Source: Euleptes europaea (lineage: Eukaryota; Chordata; Lepidosauria; Squamata; Sphaerodactylidae). Taken from it: 64,000 nucleotides of DNA. The position numbers and the translations under genes were made by a program. This document shows positions 44,371-56,727 of this stretch, one piece after another (position 1 is the first letter of the stretch; every line of letters starts with the position of its first letter). A model generated the notes under the pieces. That model saw only the letters and a list, made by a program, of their open reading frames with translations, was not told where the DNA came from and did not search any database. The stretch covers positions 132,665,872 to 132,729,871 of the forward strand of contig NC_079312.1 in the NCBI RefSeq assembly GCF_029931775.1, read 5' to 3'.

Positions 44371-46503
44371 TGATAGCTTCATGGGGTTTGCATTCTCAGT
44401 TCAATGCATTTTCTTTTCTGATTAGAGTTTTGTAAAAATGATATCTAAACAATTCAAAAGGAGAGGATAAAAACGAAATGAAGATTATAAAGAAAAAATG
44501 TTTTCAGTTAAGAACCTTTCTTCCACCTGGATCCTAATATAAGTTTTTCTTCCCAGGTAGGAGGATTTGTGCTTTGGTACCATAGCCTAGAGGCATCTAC
44601 CTCATTTTCTTGAATACTTGAATCTATTTTCTTTATTTGGGTAGTGGGCTCCCTTCATTGGAGTTACCTTTCCCCCATCATAGTAAATTCTCTACCACAT
44701 TTCCATCTTACTGGAATACTGATGGCTTGAGCTTGCAAGAGCTCTTGTTTTGGGAGAGCCCACCCTTCACTGGCTCCTCTCCCAGCATTCTTACCATGGA
44801 ATGACTCTCATCGTGCCTCTGAGTTCATTAAAGTCTGTCTTCCTAAAATCTAACACATGTCTGGCTATAAATTCCCTTTGCTCCTGACAACAAAAGGAAC
44901 TCTAGGAGGAATTAATAGATAATAGTGTGATTATTCATTAACAATTCATAGAGATCAACATGACACTATTTTATCTTTTAAAAGAGTTGTTGATTTTATA
45001 TGTATATTATATACATTGATTATATGCGTATATATAAAGAAAAACATGTACCAGTATATAATATATGGGGCATCATTTTGTACTTTTCCCCTCCTTTAAA
45101 AAAGAAAGAAAGTGGATCTAGCCCTGCCTTGGCTTGCAGTCTGCCCATGTAAAGAAAGCAGCAAAGTAATGCATGCCATCTTCAGTGCCTTGCTATGGTG
45201 CTTGAAGCATTTTCTCCCAAGCCTGATTGTGATACCAGAGGTCAGCCAGGTTGGGAAATCAAATGCTGAACTCCGATGTGTGCAGTGTAGTAAAGTGGAT
45301 TAGCAGGGTTTAGCCTCCCTTGCTTGTGCACTTCATTTTTAAAAAAATGGTCACACATGTTACCACCTTAGGTCTCTGAGAAAGGAGGAAAAATTCATGT
45401 TAAGTTCACATCTTCCCATCCCGCATCTGCAAGCATATTTAATGACCTACTAAATTTGAATGTTTTTTCCTATCTGAAATTTTGCAGGGAGAGTGCCTCG
45501 CGTACAATCCTTGGTAATTTCATTCCAATACAAAAGAAAATAAAAAGACTACCACTGGGCATGTGTCTTCCACTGAATGGAATTAAAGTTAAAAATGGAA
45601 AATTAAGGAAGTAGTAATGAATGAAATTTTAAAAGTACAAAAGACATGTAAAAACAAATTTTGCACACACCTATCTGATTATTCTACATCTGCCCCGATG
45701 CTGTGCCATGAAGGGCCCACAAGCACTGTTAATTGCAGTGTGATGGACTTTGAGTGAGGAGTTTGAATGCACAGATTTGCCTACAATTGTGCTAAGGCCT
45801 GTTCAACTGTACAGTTCATGTTTTTGCTTCTGTGGCCAGAGTTCTTTTCAATTGTTTGTTCATACATCAGCGAAGGAGTTGGGGCTGAGAATCTGTGATG
45901 TGCTCAAGGCTATGACCAGCAAAACCAGGTCGGTGCTTCTCTCTTATGCAAGTAGGGCAGATGGAGTTCTAGAGTTGCACATAATTTGACATATACGGTA
46001 AGGGGGCTCTTTCCTTTGGCAGCTTGGCACCAGTTTTTGTCGCTACATGGCTATGCAAAAGTTGCATCAGCCTCTTCCAAATGGTTTACCAACCTCACCT
46101 TTGGTAGCCTTTGCCTCTTGTACAACAATTTATTTAAACAATTTCTAGCCTGTTCTACCAATAGTACTTGAAGCAATTTATAAGCAATTGAAAAACAATG
46201 TAAACAACCTAATAACACAGTATTAAATAATCACACAAAGCCCAAACATAATCATCAGGCAGCCTTGGTAAAGAAGTATGGCTTTAGTGTGGGCTGGAAA
46301 CTGTATATTGGGTGTTGTCTGTTGAGAGGGTAGGGCATTCCATAACTGGGCTACCCCTAGAAAATTGTTCCAACATCCTCAATTAGATGATTGATGACTC
46401 AGAACTCCAGTTGTATTCTGGTGGCTGCTGTGTTACTGTTGCCTTAGCTAACCAGCAATAACACCATTCTTAAGGCAGATGGAGCAGAGCACAGAGAGTG
46501 CTG

Positions 46504-46724
46504 TTGGGTTGTTGTTTCTGGCTTGAGAATTTTTTTGGAGATTTGGGGATTGTTGCCTGGGAATGGTGGAGTTTGGGGAAGGGAGGGAGCTCAGCAGAGA
46601 TGTGATGCCATGGAGTCCACCTTCTAACGCTGTCACTTCCTCCAGGAGAACTGGTCTCTGTTTTCTGGAGATCAGTTGTAATTCCAGGAGAGCTCCAGGC
46701 AGCAGCTAGAGATCGGCAATCCTA
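46504..46724 (-). mobile_element. hAT-type MITE (TAGGGTTGCCA family), copy 2, reverse
   Basis: 'ttggagatttggggattgtt', 'gatgccatggagtccacctt' and 'ttctggagatcagttgtaat' match the family body; the right end reads cggcaatccta. It sits just beyond the stop codon of the unknown gene. Confidence 0.6.
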
Positions 46725-46848
46725 GTGTTACTGAGTCTTGGCTGGGACTGAATCCAGAGAGTTCTGTTAATCTAATGCCAGGCCAGATATTATGGGCAGA
46801 ACCTATGATAGATATTGGCTTTTCCATTCTGCCTGCAATCATTATTAT

Positions 46849-49800
46849 TCAGACTGAAAAATACTCTAATGTATATACCAAGTTGTTTGATCTCAGCTCC
46901 TGAATAAGTTGTTGTTCAATGATTGCTCTATCTGTCAGATTTCCTGTAGCTGCATTAGGATAGTGCCGTAGGAGTTTGCTGAGGGCCTCGGTCTCAGCAC
47001 AGTTCCCATAATTCCATTTTGCATTTTGAGAGCCTTGGAACGGAGGGTAAAATGTCACATTCTGAAATATTTCATTACATTTCTTACAGGGAGGCTTCTC
47101 AATGTAACAATTTCCGTTAAACTGATAAGCTTGGCATGACACTGTTTCAGAGAACACAGTGGCAGGGCGAGATCCTGAGGACAGAAGTGCAGATGCCACT
47201 GCAGATGCCACAGCCTCGTGCCACGCTTTTATACAGGACACATAAGTCATTATTAGCTTTGCTGCTTTCCCTCTGCATGAAAGGGATGCTCCAAAGAACA
47301 TATTATGGTTGGCTGCATCAGAGGAAGCTCGATAGGTGCTGCGAGCAACAACAGCAGCAATAAAGAAAAATGTGCTGGGCGTGAGCTGACCGTTGTTATT
47401 GGCTGAGAGTTGGTACATATCTTTGTTAATAATTTTCAACTCGTTCATCAGTTCAGCTGGGTCCACAACACCGATTTCTTCTGTCACCTAGAAATATAAC
47501 AATTCTTTATAAATAACAAATATATTTACCGTATATCCGTGTCTTTCTGACACCATAGTTGAAGACTGCCTTTAAAAAGAGAAAGTGAATAACAAATCAT
47601 TACGTAGGAGAGTGGGGAAGGGAATGAGAAAAGTTAAACAGACCTGTCTGACCTGTTAGAGCTTATTTGCAGAATCAAGGGGATTGTCATTCAACAATAT
47701 ATTTGGTGTAATGTACATTCAAAAAGAGCTCTTTAACAAGAACATTGAGTAATAACACAATATATTGTGCTGTTAACAGCTCACAATGATTATTTGGGCT
47801 AACAATTTGAGACATGCCATAGTTTGAAATGCATGTTACTTCAAACCTAATTGTTCAGTTTTCATTCATGAAAGGTGGGTGTATCTGTGTACATAGACAA
47901 TATTTTCTGTAGAAATAAAATACGCCTGAGGCTTTTAATAGATGTTAGTCTAGAATGGTGAAATCTAGATGTCTTACCACTAAATGAGCAGAATGCCCTT
48001 TCATCTTTAGCTGTGCCTGTTTTTCTGAGTGCCAGAAAGAGGGGTGAAGATAGCTATGCATAGTTTGAGTGGTAAGCCCGCTACAGATCTCCACTCCTTT
48101 TTTGGACTGATGTACAAACTTCAAACTGAACTGAACCTTCCTATTTTGGAATGTTCTTATAATAATACTGGAATGAGTGCTTAAAAGTATTCAAAATGTT
48201 GAAGAAATCTAGAATTAATATGCATACTCCTCAAGACACAATGGCAGGAGGAGGTTTAGGCATTCCTAACCTCCAAAAGTACTATTGCTCAGCTAGAATT
48301 GCAGTGCAGTCCTAACGGGGAGGGGGGAAACAGGCTTAGGGAGCTGGCTGATCCTTATGCCAGCACATCTCAGAGATATGCCGGTGTAGAGGCCAATTAC
48401 GCCAGTGCAGGGGCCTAACGCTCCTGTGCAGCTGTGGACCAGTGCAACTGCGCCAGCATATTCGTGGGCAGATCATGTGATGTAGCTGGAGTTAGTTGAT
48501 TCCCTAAGTCAGCCAGGGAACGCCCCCCAGACAGAGGCACAAAGATGTGCCATCAAAAACTCAGCGCAGCCCATAAGCAGCCATAGAGTGGCAAAGAACA
48601 AGTGCCCCCCCACACTGCTGCAGCCACACCTATTAGACCCCAAGCAGTTCAGGATGCCAACTATGGGCGCGACCAATCGCCTCCCTCCCCTGTAGTGGCC
48701 AAGTCCTCCCCAGCCCTACAAAAACACCAGCCAGGATACCCCACAACTCATGAGGTAGGGTATGTGGTGCGGGACACCGATAGCTTCCGGCTGTGCGGAC
48801 TTAAGGCAAGCGCTGAGGCACCTTGGCGGTGGGGAAAGCACAGAGAGGACACTTCGCACTACTGGGTGAGCACTTCGCGCCAACACCTTACAGGGACAGC
48901 AAAGTCCACACTCTGTGGCTGACCTCTCCCAGTTCTGAACCCAAACAGGTACCCCATCTCCTCAGCCAGGACCCAAAGGGTCAGCTGTGCACTGACAGGG
49001 AAACAGAGACTGTTTCCCCAAGCTTCTTCCCACTTTCCCCTTGGCTACGGCCTGGCAACACCAGCCCCTGCACCTGGCAGTCTAGCAGGGGCATCAGGAG
49101 CCCCAGACGCCCCCCACCCACCCCACACACACACCATGGCCTCCATGCACAAGGGGGTTTGGTGCCTGGGGACTGGGCCAAATGGCCGCTGGGGGAGGGG
49201 GCCCAAGCTTTCGGCTCTGCACTGGATTGACAGCTCAGTCAGTTGCTGAGCTCCCCCTTGGAAAAGGTGCTACGGGGCGGGGGGGGGGAGCTGGAGCTAA
49301 CCACACAATACTGGAACTCACTCACAGGAGCAGAGTTCTGTGGACCCATCATTTGCTTTTGGTTTGGACATGTACGCCAGACCGGTGAGGGTGTTTTGAA
49401 TGGCGTGAGCCCTTGTAGGGGAGGGGCGGTTGTGGCAGAGCTCTGTCCCAAGGGCCCGGAGTGGACTTTCTGGCAACCCCGAGGGACCTGCAAGCACCCA
49501 CCAAAGAGTTCTTGGCCCCATGCTGCAGATGCACGTGTCTCTGTTTTGTCATTCTGCAGGTACAGATCCAAACATCTGTATAATTTGTTCATAGAACTAA
49601 AGAGGAACTTGTAAAGCATTGTATCCAACTTTCTGCTTACTGAATAATTTTTTTCTAAAAAAAAGCTGTGTCTCCCCCCCCACACCAAATGAAACTTTTT
49701 TAAAATTGATGCATACTGGGTGCCTAAGCAAAAAATGGTTTTAAAAGCATGCCCAAGGTGGGTAGGGACAGAAATCTGCAAAGTCAGAGCTAGGTATGTC

Positions 49801-52800
49801 TGATGGAAGAGGAGGGAATTTGCACTGCTGTAGAAAAACTTGCTCCTGGAGAGAGCGTAACTCTGTTGCCTCCAAAGGAGGCTTCGTGCCCCCCACCCTC
49901 GCCATGAAGCCAAAACCTTGGCCTTACTTGGAAAACGCATGGAGCCACTCCATAAGGTTCCACAGGGATACACCATCTAAAAAGGTGGTGTATCTCCAAG
50001 TAAGGGCAAAAGGGGCATTCTCAGCCCGAAAGGATTTCGGAGATGACTTCTAAAGGTGACTCCTCCCCTGGCCTGGTGCTGGAATTCCCCAGGAACTCCC
50101 TTGGGAGGACAGTGCACAGAAATGTGCTGTCCAGACACCAGCGCCAGGCTGTGCGGGTGCCCTTGGGTGGCATTGCTGCGGCAGCGCCAGGTAGGGTTGC
50201 TAAGTCCCTCTTCGACACTGGCGGGAGGTTTTTTGAGCAGAGCCTGAGGAGAACGGGGTTTGGGGAGGGGAGGGACTTCAATGCCATAGAGTCCAATGGC
50301 CAAAGTGGCCATTTTCTCCAGGGGAACTGATCTCTATCGGCTGGAGATCAGTTGTAATAGGAGATCTCCAGCTAGTACCTGGAAGTTGGCAAGCCTAGCA
50401 CCAGGAGAATGGCGTGTGCGGCCCCCCGCTGACCTCTGTGCCACCCTGGGCATCGTAAGTGGCACGGGCACTGATGCAGGGGGCTTGGACACCAGCACAG
50501 CCCCTTCCTGGCCTCCTAAGGACTTTTGTCCTTTCAGCTCAGGAATGAGCTGTTAGTATCTCTTCTTAGGTGCCCTAGATGTTTAATACGGATGGAAGCA
50601 CAGAATCCTTTTCCAGTTAGGAGAAGTATAATGTTACAAAGTGTAAAGGTCTGGTTGAAAGGGGTAGGTTTATCTCCTGAAATTGTTTCTGTACACATGA
50701 TTGGACCACTTCACGGTTCCAGTATTTTCATATTGGGCACCCCCCCTCTAGTTTTACAACTACATCTGAATTTGCAGAAGTTCTTTAATTGGTAACTTTT
50801 GATATTTATAATTTATTTCAGAGATGGGCAGTACTCTGTCAGGAAGATATGTTGAAGGTCTCAAATAATTTTTGTCTTCCAACAAAACCTTTCCTTTTTT
50901 TTTAATATATTTTTTTTATTTTTATAATATAAAACAAAACAATAAAACAAAAAATACAAACGGGTACATATAAAATTTAAACACTTCCACTCCTGTTCCA
51001 AATGATTAGAAACTTGAATGCTGGAAATGGAAAGTGTTAAGGCAGCTCTCTACATGTTACCTGAATAATTCTTTTTTATGTTAACCCCCTTTGATTTTAA
51101 CTCCTCCTTGCTCCCTTCTTATGCACCCCTGCCCCTGTTCTCTGCATTCTTTATCTGCTCTGTCAATATACTTCTCTTTTCTAAAATCCAGCCTTCTACT
51201 GCTATTTCATGCTTTTTTCTTGTTTTTCCTTGTATCTGGAATTTGTTCTCTGATAGCCACAGCTTACTAACATGCACACCATAACAGCGCCTCCTAAATA
51301 TATCCTCCTGAATCAGTACATTATGATCGCTGCTTCATCTCTTCCCACTGTATGTACTCCATTAATTGTCTTTAAAAAAAAGATTGTAAACTTGAGCAAA
51401 CTTTGTTCTTAACTTAATCACTGCATGTAGTGTTGAAATGCTTCATAATGAAATATTAGATACATACATAGTCCAGAAGAATGGAGTAAGGAGTCTGTGT
51501 GGGAAGGTGGGTCTTGTACTGAGCAAATGGCTGTGGGAAGCGTTCTGGAAAACTATCTTGATGATCCACAGAAAGTAATTCTTCAGGTTTCACTTTAGGT
51601 TTATGTATCTCTCCAAAGAAAAAAATAGCATGCAGCACCTGTTGGGGACATAAACATCCTGCATAGCTGGAGTTCTTGTTTCATCAAACAGAGAAGTCCC
51701 CCCCTCAACACCCACCCACCCACACAAACTTCACATCTCACAGTTGTGGAATATCTAGATAAAATAGTAAAAGGGTCCCTAATGGCAGGGTCTGCAGCAT
51801 CACTGTAAAACTGATGGGTTGGATGCAGTGGAAGGGCCCTGTGAGGACTGCACAAGGATCTCATGGAGTAGCCATGGAGGTTGGTAGGCTATAGGGGTAG
51901 GGATGCCAGCCTCCAGGTGGACCTGGGGATTCCTTGGAATTACAGCTGACCTCCAGAGTACAGAGATCAGTTCCCACTGAGATCTCTGTTTTCCCCAAGC
52001 TCTATCCCCAAATTTTAGTACCGGTAGTTTCCCAACCTAAATCCAGCCACCCTACCCTCTCATACCCGCCAGTGGCCAGGGGGTACTTGTCAACCCTACC
52101 CCTGCCCCCCAAAAAGATTCAAGGAAAATGTATCCAAATCTTCCCCAAATTCATAATTGCCACCATTGAAAGGAAGGATATATATTCCTAAAAAGAATTT
52201 ATCAAAAATATTCAAACATGATCATTTTGTCACTTGATAACTTCTTGTCTTGCTGCCTATGAATCTGCTATTGTCTTGTGTGGTTCTAGGCCCGTGTTGG
52301 CAAACCTATGGCACGCGTGCCACAAGCGGCACGTCGAGCCCTTTCTATGGGCACGCGTGGAGCCGCCCCCCCCGCCCCCCCGCCCCCTCCTGGCGGCCTC
52401 GACGCCATCTGCCTCCGTTGCCCCGCCCCGCCTTAGCAGCAGCAGCGCCGCCGCCCCACCCAGGCGCCGCTCCAGATCGGCTGCCGCCCACTCATGCTCG
52501 GCCCCGAGGGCTGCCCTGCCGGCCGCCCCGCTACGCCCACCGAGTCGCCCCCGCCCCCTTCTCCGCCCCCTTGGCTGCCCGTCCCCCTCCTCCGCCCCTC
52601 CTCGTGGCCTCGGCGCACGTTTCCGCCGCGCCGCAGCCAACTTTGTCGAGGGGCGGGGGCGACTCGGCGGGCGTAGCGGTGCGGCCGGCAGGGAAGCCCT
52701 CGGGGCCGAGCATGAGCGGCCGGTGGCAGCGGCGGGTCCAGAGCGGCGCCTGGGTGGGGCGGCAGCGCTGCTGCTGAGGCGGAGCGGGGCGGCGGGAGGC

Positions 52801-55800
52801 TGGCGGGAGGCTGGCGGCGGGTGGCTCTTTAGCTTGGACTTGCCACTGAGATGCACATTTACCCCATCCAGATTCTCAAAACTGCATGGGGGGTTGTTGT
52901 CTATTTGTGAAAGAGAGGTTTTGCCTTGGACTTGCCACTGAGATGCACATTTACCCCATCCAGATTCTCAAAACTGCATGGGGTTTTTTTTTTTTGTCTA
53001 TTTGTGAAAGAGAGGTTTTGCCTTGGACTTGCCACTGAGATGCACATTTACCCCATCCAGATTCTCAAAACTGCATGGGGGGGTTGTCTATTTGTGAAAG
53101 AGAGGTTTTGCCTTGGACTTGCCACTGAGATGCACATTTACCCCATCCAGATTCTCAAAACTGCATGGGGGGGGTTGTTGTCTATTTGTGAAAGAGAGGT
53201 TTTGCCTTGGACTTGCCACTGAGATGCACATTTACCCCATCCAGATTCTCAAAACTGCATGGGGGGGGGGGGGTTGTTGTCCATTTGGACTTGCCACTGA
53301 GATGCACATTTACCCCATCCAGATTCTCAAAACTGCATGGGGGGTTGTTGTCCATTTGTGAATGGGAGGTCTTGCCTTGGACTTGCCACTCAGATGCACA
53401 ACTCAACGATAAGCCCCCCTGCAGAGTTTTGAGAATGCAGATGGGGGAAATGGTGTTTGTCAGTCATTGCCATGATTTAATTTTATGGATGACAAAGGAT
53501 AGTACAGTTAGTTCTGAAAATGAAACCCTTAAAGTGTGGAATTCTCTGCCAAATAATTTTAAATCAATGAAAGCACTTGTGATTGCTTTCCTTACTTTGT
53601 TTGGATCATTTTATGCTTGTGAGCATAAGATGTTAACGTATGAGTTGTTTTTTCTAAACTAAAACCTCAGTATTCAGGTTAAATTGCCGTGCTGGCACTT
53701 TACGATGAATAAGTGGGTTTTGGGTTGCAGTTTGGGCACTCGGTCTCTAAAAGGTTCGCCATCACTGTTCTAGGCTGTGTAGCTCTAGTCTTGTGTAGTT
53801 CTAGTGGATTTTTATTTAACCTTGTTCATTCTTTTGTACTGTAAACCAGGACTTGTTTTGTGCTTGTACATGCTGGTACAGTGTACTGGCACCTCTTTTC
53901 GCTGGTGGGATGTCAGCCATCTTTCCCAGGATTGGGCCAGGCTGATTGAGAGACCGCAGCCTTTCCTGCAGCTGAAGTCATGCCTGCTGATTATGTCCAT
54001 CAGCTGTTCTCCTGCGTATTTTCTGGCCCGCCTATATCCTATGTTTGCTGACCTGCTGGTCCTCTGCCTTCCCCTCAGTTGGTCCTAGGGCTAGGTTGGG
54101 AAATACCTGGAGATTTTGGGGGTGGAACCTGAGAAGGGTGGGGAAGGACTTCAGCAGGGTATAATGCCATAGCGTCCACTCTCCAAAGCAGTCATTTTCT
54201 CCAGGAGACCTGATCTTGGTCATCTAGAGATCAGTTGTAATAGCGGGAGATCTCCAGGTGCTACCTGGAGGTTGGCAACCCTAGCCAGCCCACTGGCCCT
54301 CTGATGCCCCCTTTACCAACCCACAAGCCTTCTGCCTTCACCACCAGCCTGCCTTGCCTGGGGCCTTCTGTAGCCTGAACTCCACCTTTGACTAATCGCC
54401 TGCCCTGCAGCCTTCTAGCGCCCGCCCACCATCATTTTCTCCCACCTGCCTGCCTGTGGCCTTCTGAGGTCTGCCTGCCTCCATCTTCTGCAGCCTTGTT
54501 GAATGGCCTGTCTGCCCTGTGGCCTTCTTTGAGGCCTGATGGCTTGCCTACCCCCTTCTCTGCCATTGGATTAGGTCTGGGTAGTGCGATGGACCCGCCA
54601 GAAGGAATCAGAATCATAGAATCATAGAGTTGGAAGGGACCACCAGGGTCATCTAGTCCAACCCCCTGCACAATGCAGGAAATTAACAACTATCTCCCCC
54701 ACACACACACATCCCCAGTGACCCCAACCCTCCCCCAGCCATGCAGGATCCCACAATCAAAGCACTCCCGACAGATGGCCATCCAGCCTCTGCTTAAAGA
54801 CCTCCAAAGGCTCCAAAGACCTCCACCACCCTCCGAGGCAGTGCATTCCACCATTGAACAGCCCTCACCGTCAGAAAGTTCTTCCTAATGTTTAGGTGGA
54901 ATCACTTTTCTATTAGTTTAAATCCATTACTCCGTGTCCTAGTCTCTGGAGCAACAGAGAACAAGCTAGTTCCCTCATCAACATGACATCCCTTCAAATA
55001 TTTAAATATGGCTATAATGTCTCCCCTCAACCTTCTGTTCTCCAAACTAAACAAACCCAACTCCCTAAGTCTCTCCTCATAGGGCATGGATTCCAGACCT
55101 CTGACCATTCTGGTCGCCCTCCTCTGGACATGCTCCAACTTGTCAACAACCTTCTTAAATTGGGGAGCCCAAAACTGGACACAGTATTCCAAGTGAGGTC
55201 TGACCAATGCAGAATACAGTGGTAATATTACTTCCCTTGATCTAGACACAATACTCCTATTGATGCAGCCCAGAACTGCATTGGCCTTTTTAGCCGCCAT
55301 ATCACAATGTTGGCTGGGGGCTTATAACATTTCTTGGAAACTGTGTGTGAGGTGTGGTGTGGGGGTACTTTTGAGTAGCCAAGGTGCTCAGGCCATATGA
55401 AACAGCTCTGGTCCTCAAACTCACTTGTTTCACTGACCATATCTTTGTTTCTTAGTGATCTGTCTCACTGAGTTGTGTTAAAACTTATCTTTGTTTATTG
55501 TTTGCTCACCTCACTAAAAATGGAATATGAAACATTTACTCCTTAATTTGTTCCATGGATTTCTAGTCACGTAAATAAATGTATTTATACAAAAGCATTC
55601 ACAATATAAAAAGAAGTATGTTTAAATCCATTAATTCTTTATTTATTAATAAATTAATTATTAAAAAATTTCTATGCCACCTGAATAGGGTCTTATTTTT
55701 CTTTTTTTTAACAAGAAAGTTACCTTGGGCATGTATGTCTTCCAGATGTCATCAGATGCATTGTTTTCATCTAGCAGCTGACTGAATTTTCTAATGAAAC

Positions 55801-55856
55801 TATTCCCACTTCGAATGAAATTATCTTTGTCATTTCTTTTCTTTTCTTCGAAAATT
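46849..55856 (-). CDS. unidentified gene, Cys-rich deaminase-like C-terminal region; 5' end uncertain
   Basis: I do not recognise this gene. Three minus-strand exons join with matching phases: 55724-55856 (starts with the last base of a codon), 51468-51638 (57 codons) and 46849-47487 (terminal, 212 residues plus stop). Acceptors are TTTAACAG, CCCAACAG and TTTCTAG; donors GTAACT and GTATGT. The visible product is ~313 aa. Exon 1 is polar and basic. Exon 2 opens [20 protein letters not shown]. The last exon has a helical Ala-rich stretch, then [10 protein letters not shown] (residues 132-141) and [14 protein letters not shown] (160-173). Short CxxC and C-A-E motifs of this kind bind zinc in cytidine-deaminase-fold proteins, but here they occur in the reverse of the usual order. 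A longer first exon reaching an ATG at 55987 is possible. Function is unknown; the gene model is well supported by splicing and open length. Confidence 0.6.
47488..51467. other. intron of the unknown gene, including a GC-rich block
   Basis: The first ~800 bases are AT-rich and featureless. From about 48310 to 50530 the sequence is GC-rich with many short open frames on both strands but no splice-supported gene. The MITE at 50192 interrupts this block, so the block is older and may itself be a large unclassified repeat. 50880-50960 is an A/T-rich low-complexity tract. Confidence 0.45.
50192..50397 (-). mobile_element. hAT-type MITE, copy 3, with 8-bp target duplication
   Basis: The ends read tagggttgctaag and gttggcaagccta. 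Flanks are gcgccagg (50184-50191) and gcaccagg (50398-50405), an 8-bp duplication with one difference. This supports assignment of the family to hAT. Confidence 0.75.
51898..52098 (+). mobile_element. hAT-type MITE, copy 4
   Basis: The ends are tagggatgccagcc and gtcaaccta-like (gtcaaccctacc). The interior carries the family phrase 'ctggggattccttggaatta'. The target duplication is not clear. Confidence 0.6.
52421..52792. repeat. GC-rich long inverted repeat inside the hAT copy
   Basis: The arm at about 52421-52558 is the imperfect reverse complement of about 52650-52792, with ~90 bases between. Matching pieces include gctcggccccgagggctgcc against ggaagccctcggggccgagc, and 'gcccaccgagtcgccccc' against 'gggggcgactcggcgggc'. 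Transcribed, it would fold into a long hairpin. The open frames on both strands here mirror each other and are by-products of the palindrome. Confidence 0.8.
52834..53400. repeat. minisatellite of ~92 bp, six full units
   Basis: Units starting ttggacttgccactgagatg begin at 52834, 52926, 53023, 53113, 53207, 53285 and 53377, giving lengths of 92, 97, 90, 94, 78 and 92 bp. They differ mainly in the length of a central G (or G/T) run. The near-identity points to recent or ongoing expansion within the transposon. Confidence 0.9.
54086..54283 (-). mobile_element. hAT-type MITE, copy 5
   Basis: The right end ggttggcaaccctag and body phrases 'gggaaatacctggagatttt' and 'tagagatcagttgtaatagc' match the family; the left end is degraded. 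Confidence 0.6.
54607..55320 (-). repeat. CR1 LINE fragment with RT C-terminus and 3' tail
   Basis: The plus strand begins with the reversed CR1 tail (agaatcatagagttggaagg). The minus strand at 54902-55300 encodes [20 protein letters not shown] and [20 protein letters not shown], the classic end of CR1 ORF2. The copy is 5'-truncated and less decayed than that at 15003. Confidence 0.85.
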
Positions 55857-56518
55857 CTGTTAAATAAAAGGATTATTGCTATTGTTTCCACTGCAATGTA
55901 TGGACAAAGCTTATCACCCACCCTACATTTACATCCTTGTAAGCAGGTGGCACGACCAACCTGTAAGATGTTATGCACGGCAAACATCACCCATTCAGGT
56001 TATCAAAAGACTTTCTTTGATAAACAAGTTTGGCAGAGGTTTGTTTGTTTCAAAAAGCTGCCAAACCTGTTTAGCCAAAAATGGGACAAAAGAAACGTGA
56101 GTGAACATGTGTATATTTAATTTTCAAAACTACTGTCTATTTCCCTCATGAAGCTTTCTTGAAAACTTTAGATCATCAGCCAGTTTCTCAGCCAAGACTG
56201 GCTGTCTTTAATTTCCAGCCTATTCTTTGTTTTTGTCATCTCAAAAGCTAAGTGTATATTGCATGCAATGTAAAGGAGCATCAGCACCATTTTTTAAACA
56301 AGCTGAGGGGAAAGGTGGAAGAAGAGAACAATTAATCCTTTCCCTGACAGCTGTTTCTTTGTTCCAAATTGTCTTGTCCTCAGGAGCCTGCTTTCAGGAT
56401 CGAAATCAAAGTGTATATACAATTTGAATCTCACAGGAGAAAAAGCATTTTGGAGGGGAAATTGTGTTGACTCCTCATCTACAGGTAGCTGCCATTTCTC
56501 CTTCTGATTACTTGGGGG

Positions 56519-56727
56519 TAGAGTTGCCAGCTCCGGGTTGGGAAATATCTGGAGATTTTTGGGGCAGAGCCTGAGAAGGGCGGGGTTTGGGGAGGGGAGG
56601 GACTTCAATGCCATAGAGTCCAATTGCCAAAGCGGCCATTTTTCCCAGGTGAACTGATCTCTGTTGGCTAGAGATCAGTTGTAATAGCAGTAGATCTCCA
56701 GCTAGTACCTGGAGGCTGGCAACCCTA
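56519..56727 (-). mobile_element. hAT-type MITE, copy 6, with perfect 8-bp target duplication
   Basis: The ends are tagagttgccagctcc and ggctggcaacccta. Both flanks are cttggggg (56511-56518 and 56728-56735). The insert carries 'tggagatttttggggcagag' and 'tagagatcagttgtaatagc'. It lies 64 bases left of the Ngaro element. Confidence 0.85.

Larger units (their letters stand above)
42250..46848. other. intergenic stretch, no supported gene
   Basis: Between ARL16 and the unknown minus-strand gene I see SINE and LINE remnants (43830-44042, 44095-44370) and one MITE (46504-46724). There is a GC-rich patch with a G run near 42945-43080 and AT-rich sequence around 44980-45070. None of the short open frames shows splice sites or family motifs. 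Confidence 0.5.
52292..53767. mobile_element. 1.48-kb hAT transposon copy with perfect 8-bp target duplication
   Basis: The ends are inverted: left ccgtgttggcaaacctatgg, right (reversed) cagtgatggcgaacctttta. Both flanks are ttctaggc (52284-52291 and 53768-53775), an exact 8-bp duplication. A short frame near 53535-53645 reads [16 protein letters not shown] then [12 protein letters not shown], which resembles the C-terminal dimerisation segment of hAT transposases, so this is a deletion derivative of a coding element. The middle is filled by a GC-rich hairpin and a minisatellite (separate entries). The copy cannot encode a transposase. Confidence 0.85.

Noticed and set aside
52257-52941. Open frames of 175-235 codons on both strands in the GC-rich block
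   Set aside because: They are mirror images produced by the long inverted repeat, are Ala/Pro/Arg-rich, and have no splice sites or family motifs.
52834-53400. Regular direct repeats resembling a CRISPR array
   Set aside because: The units are contiguous with no unique spacers, lie inside a hAT element and the genome is vertebrate; this is a minisatellite.
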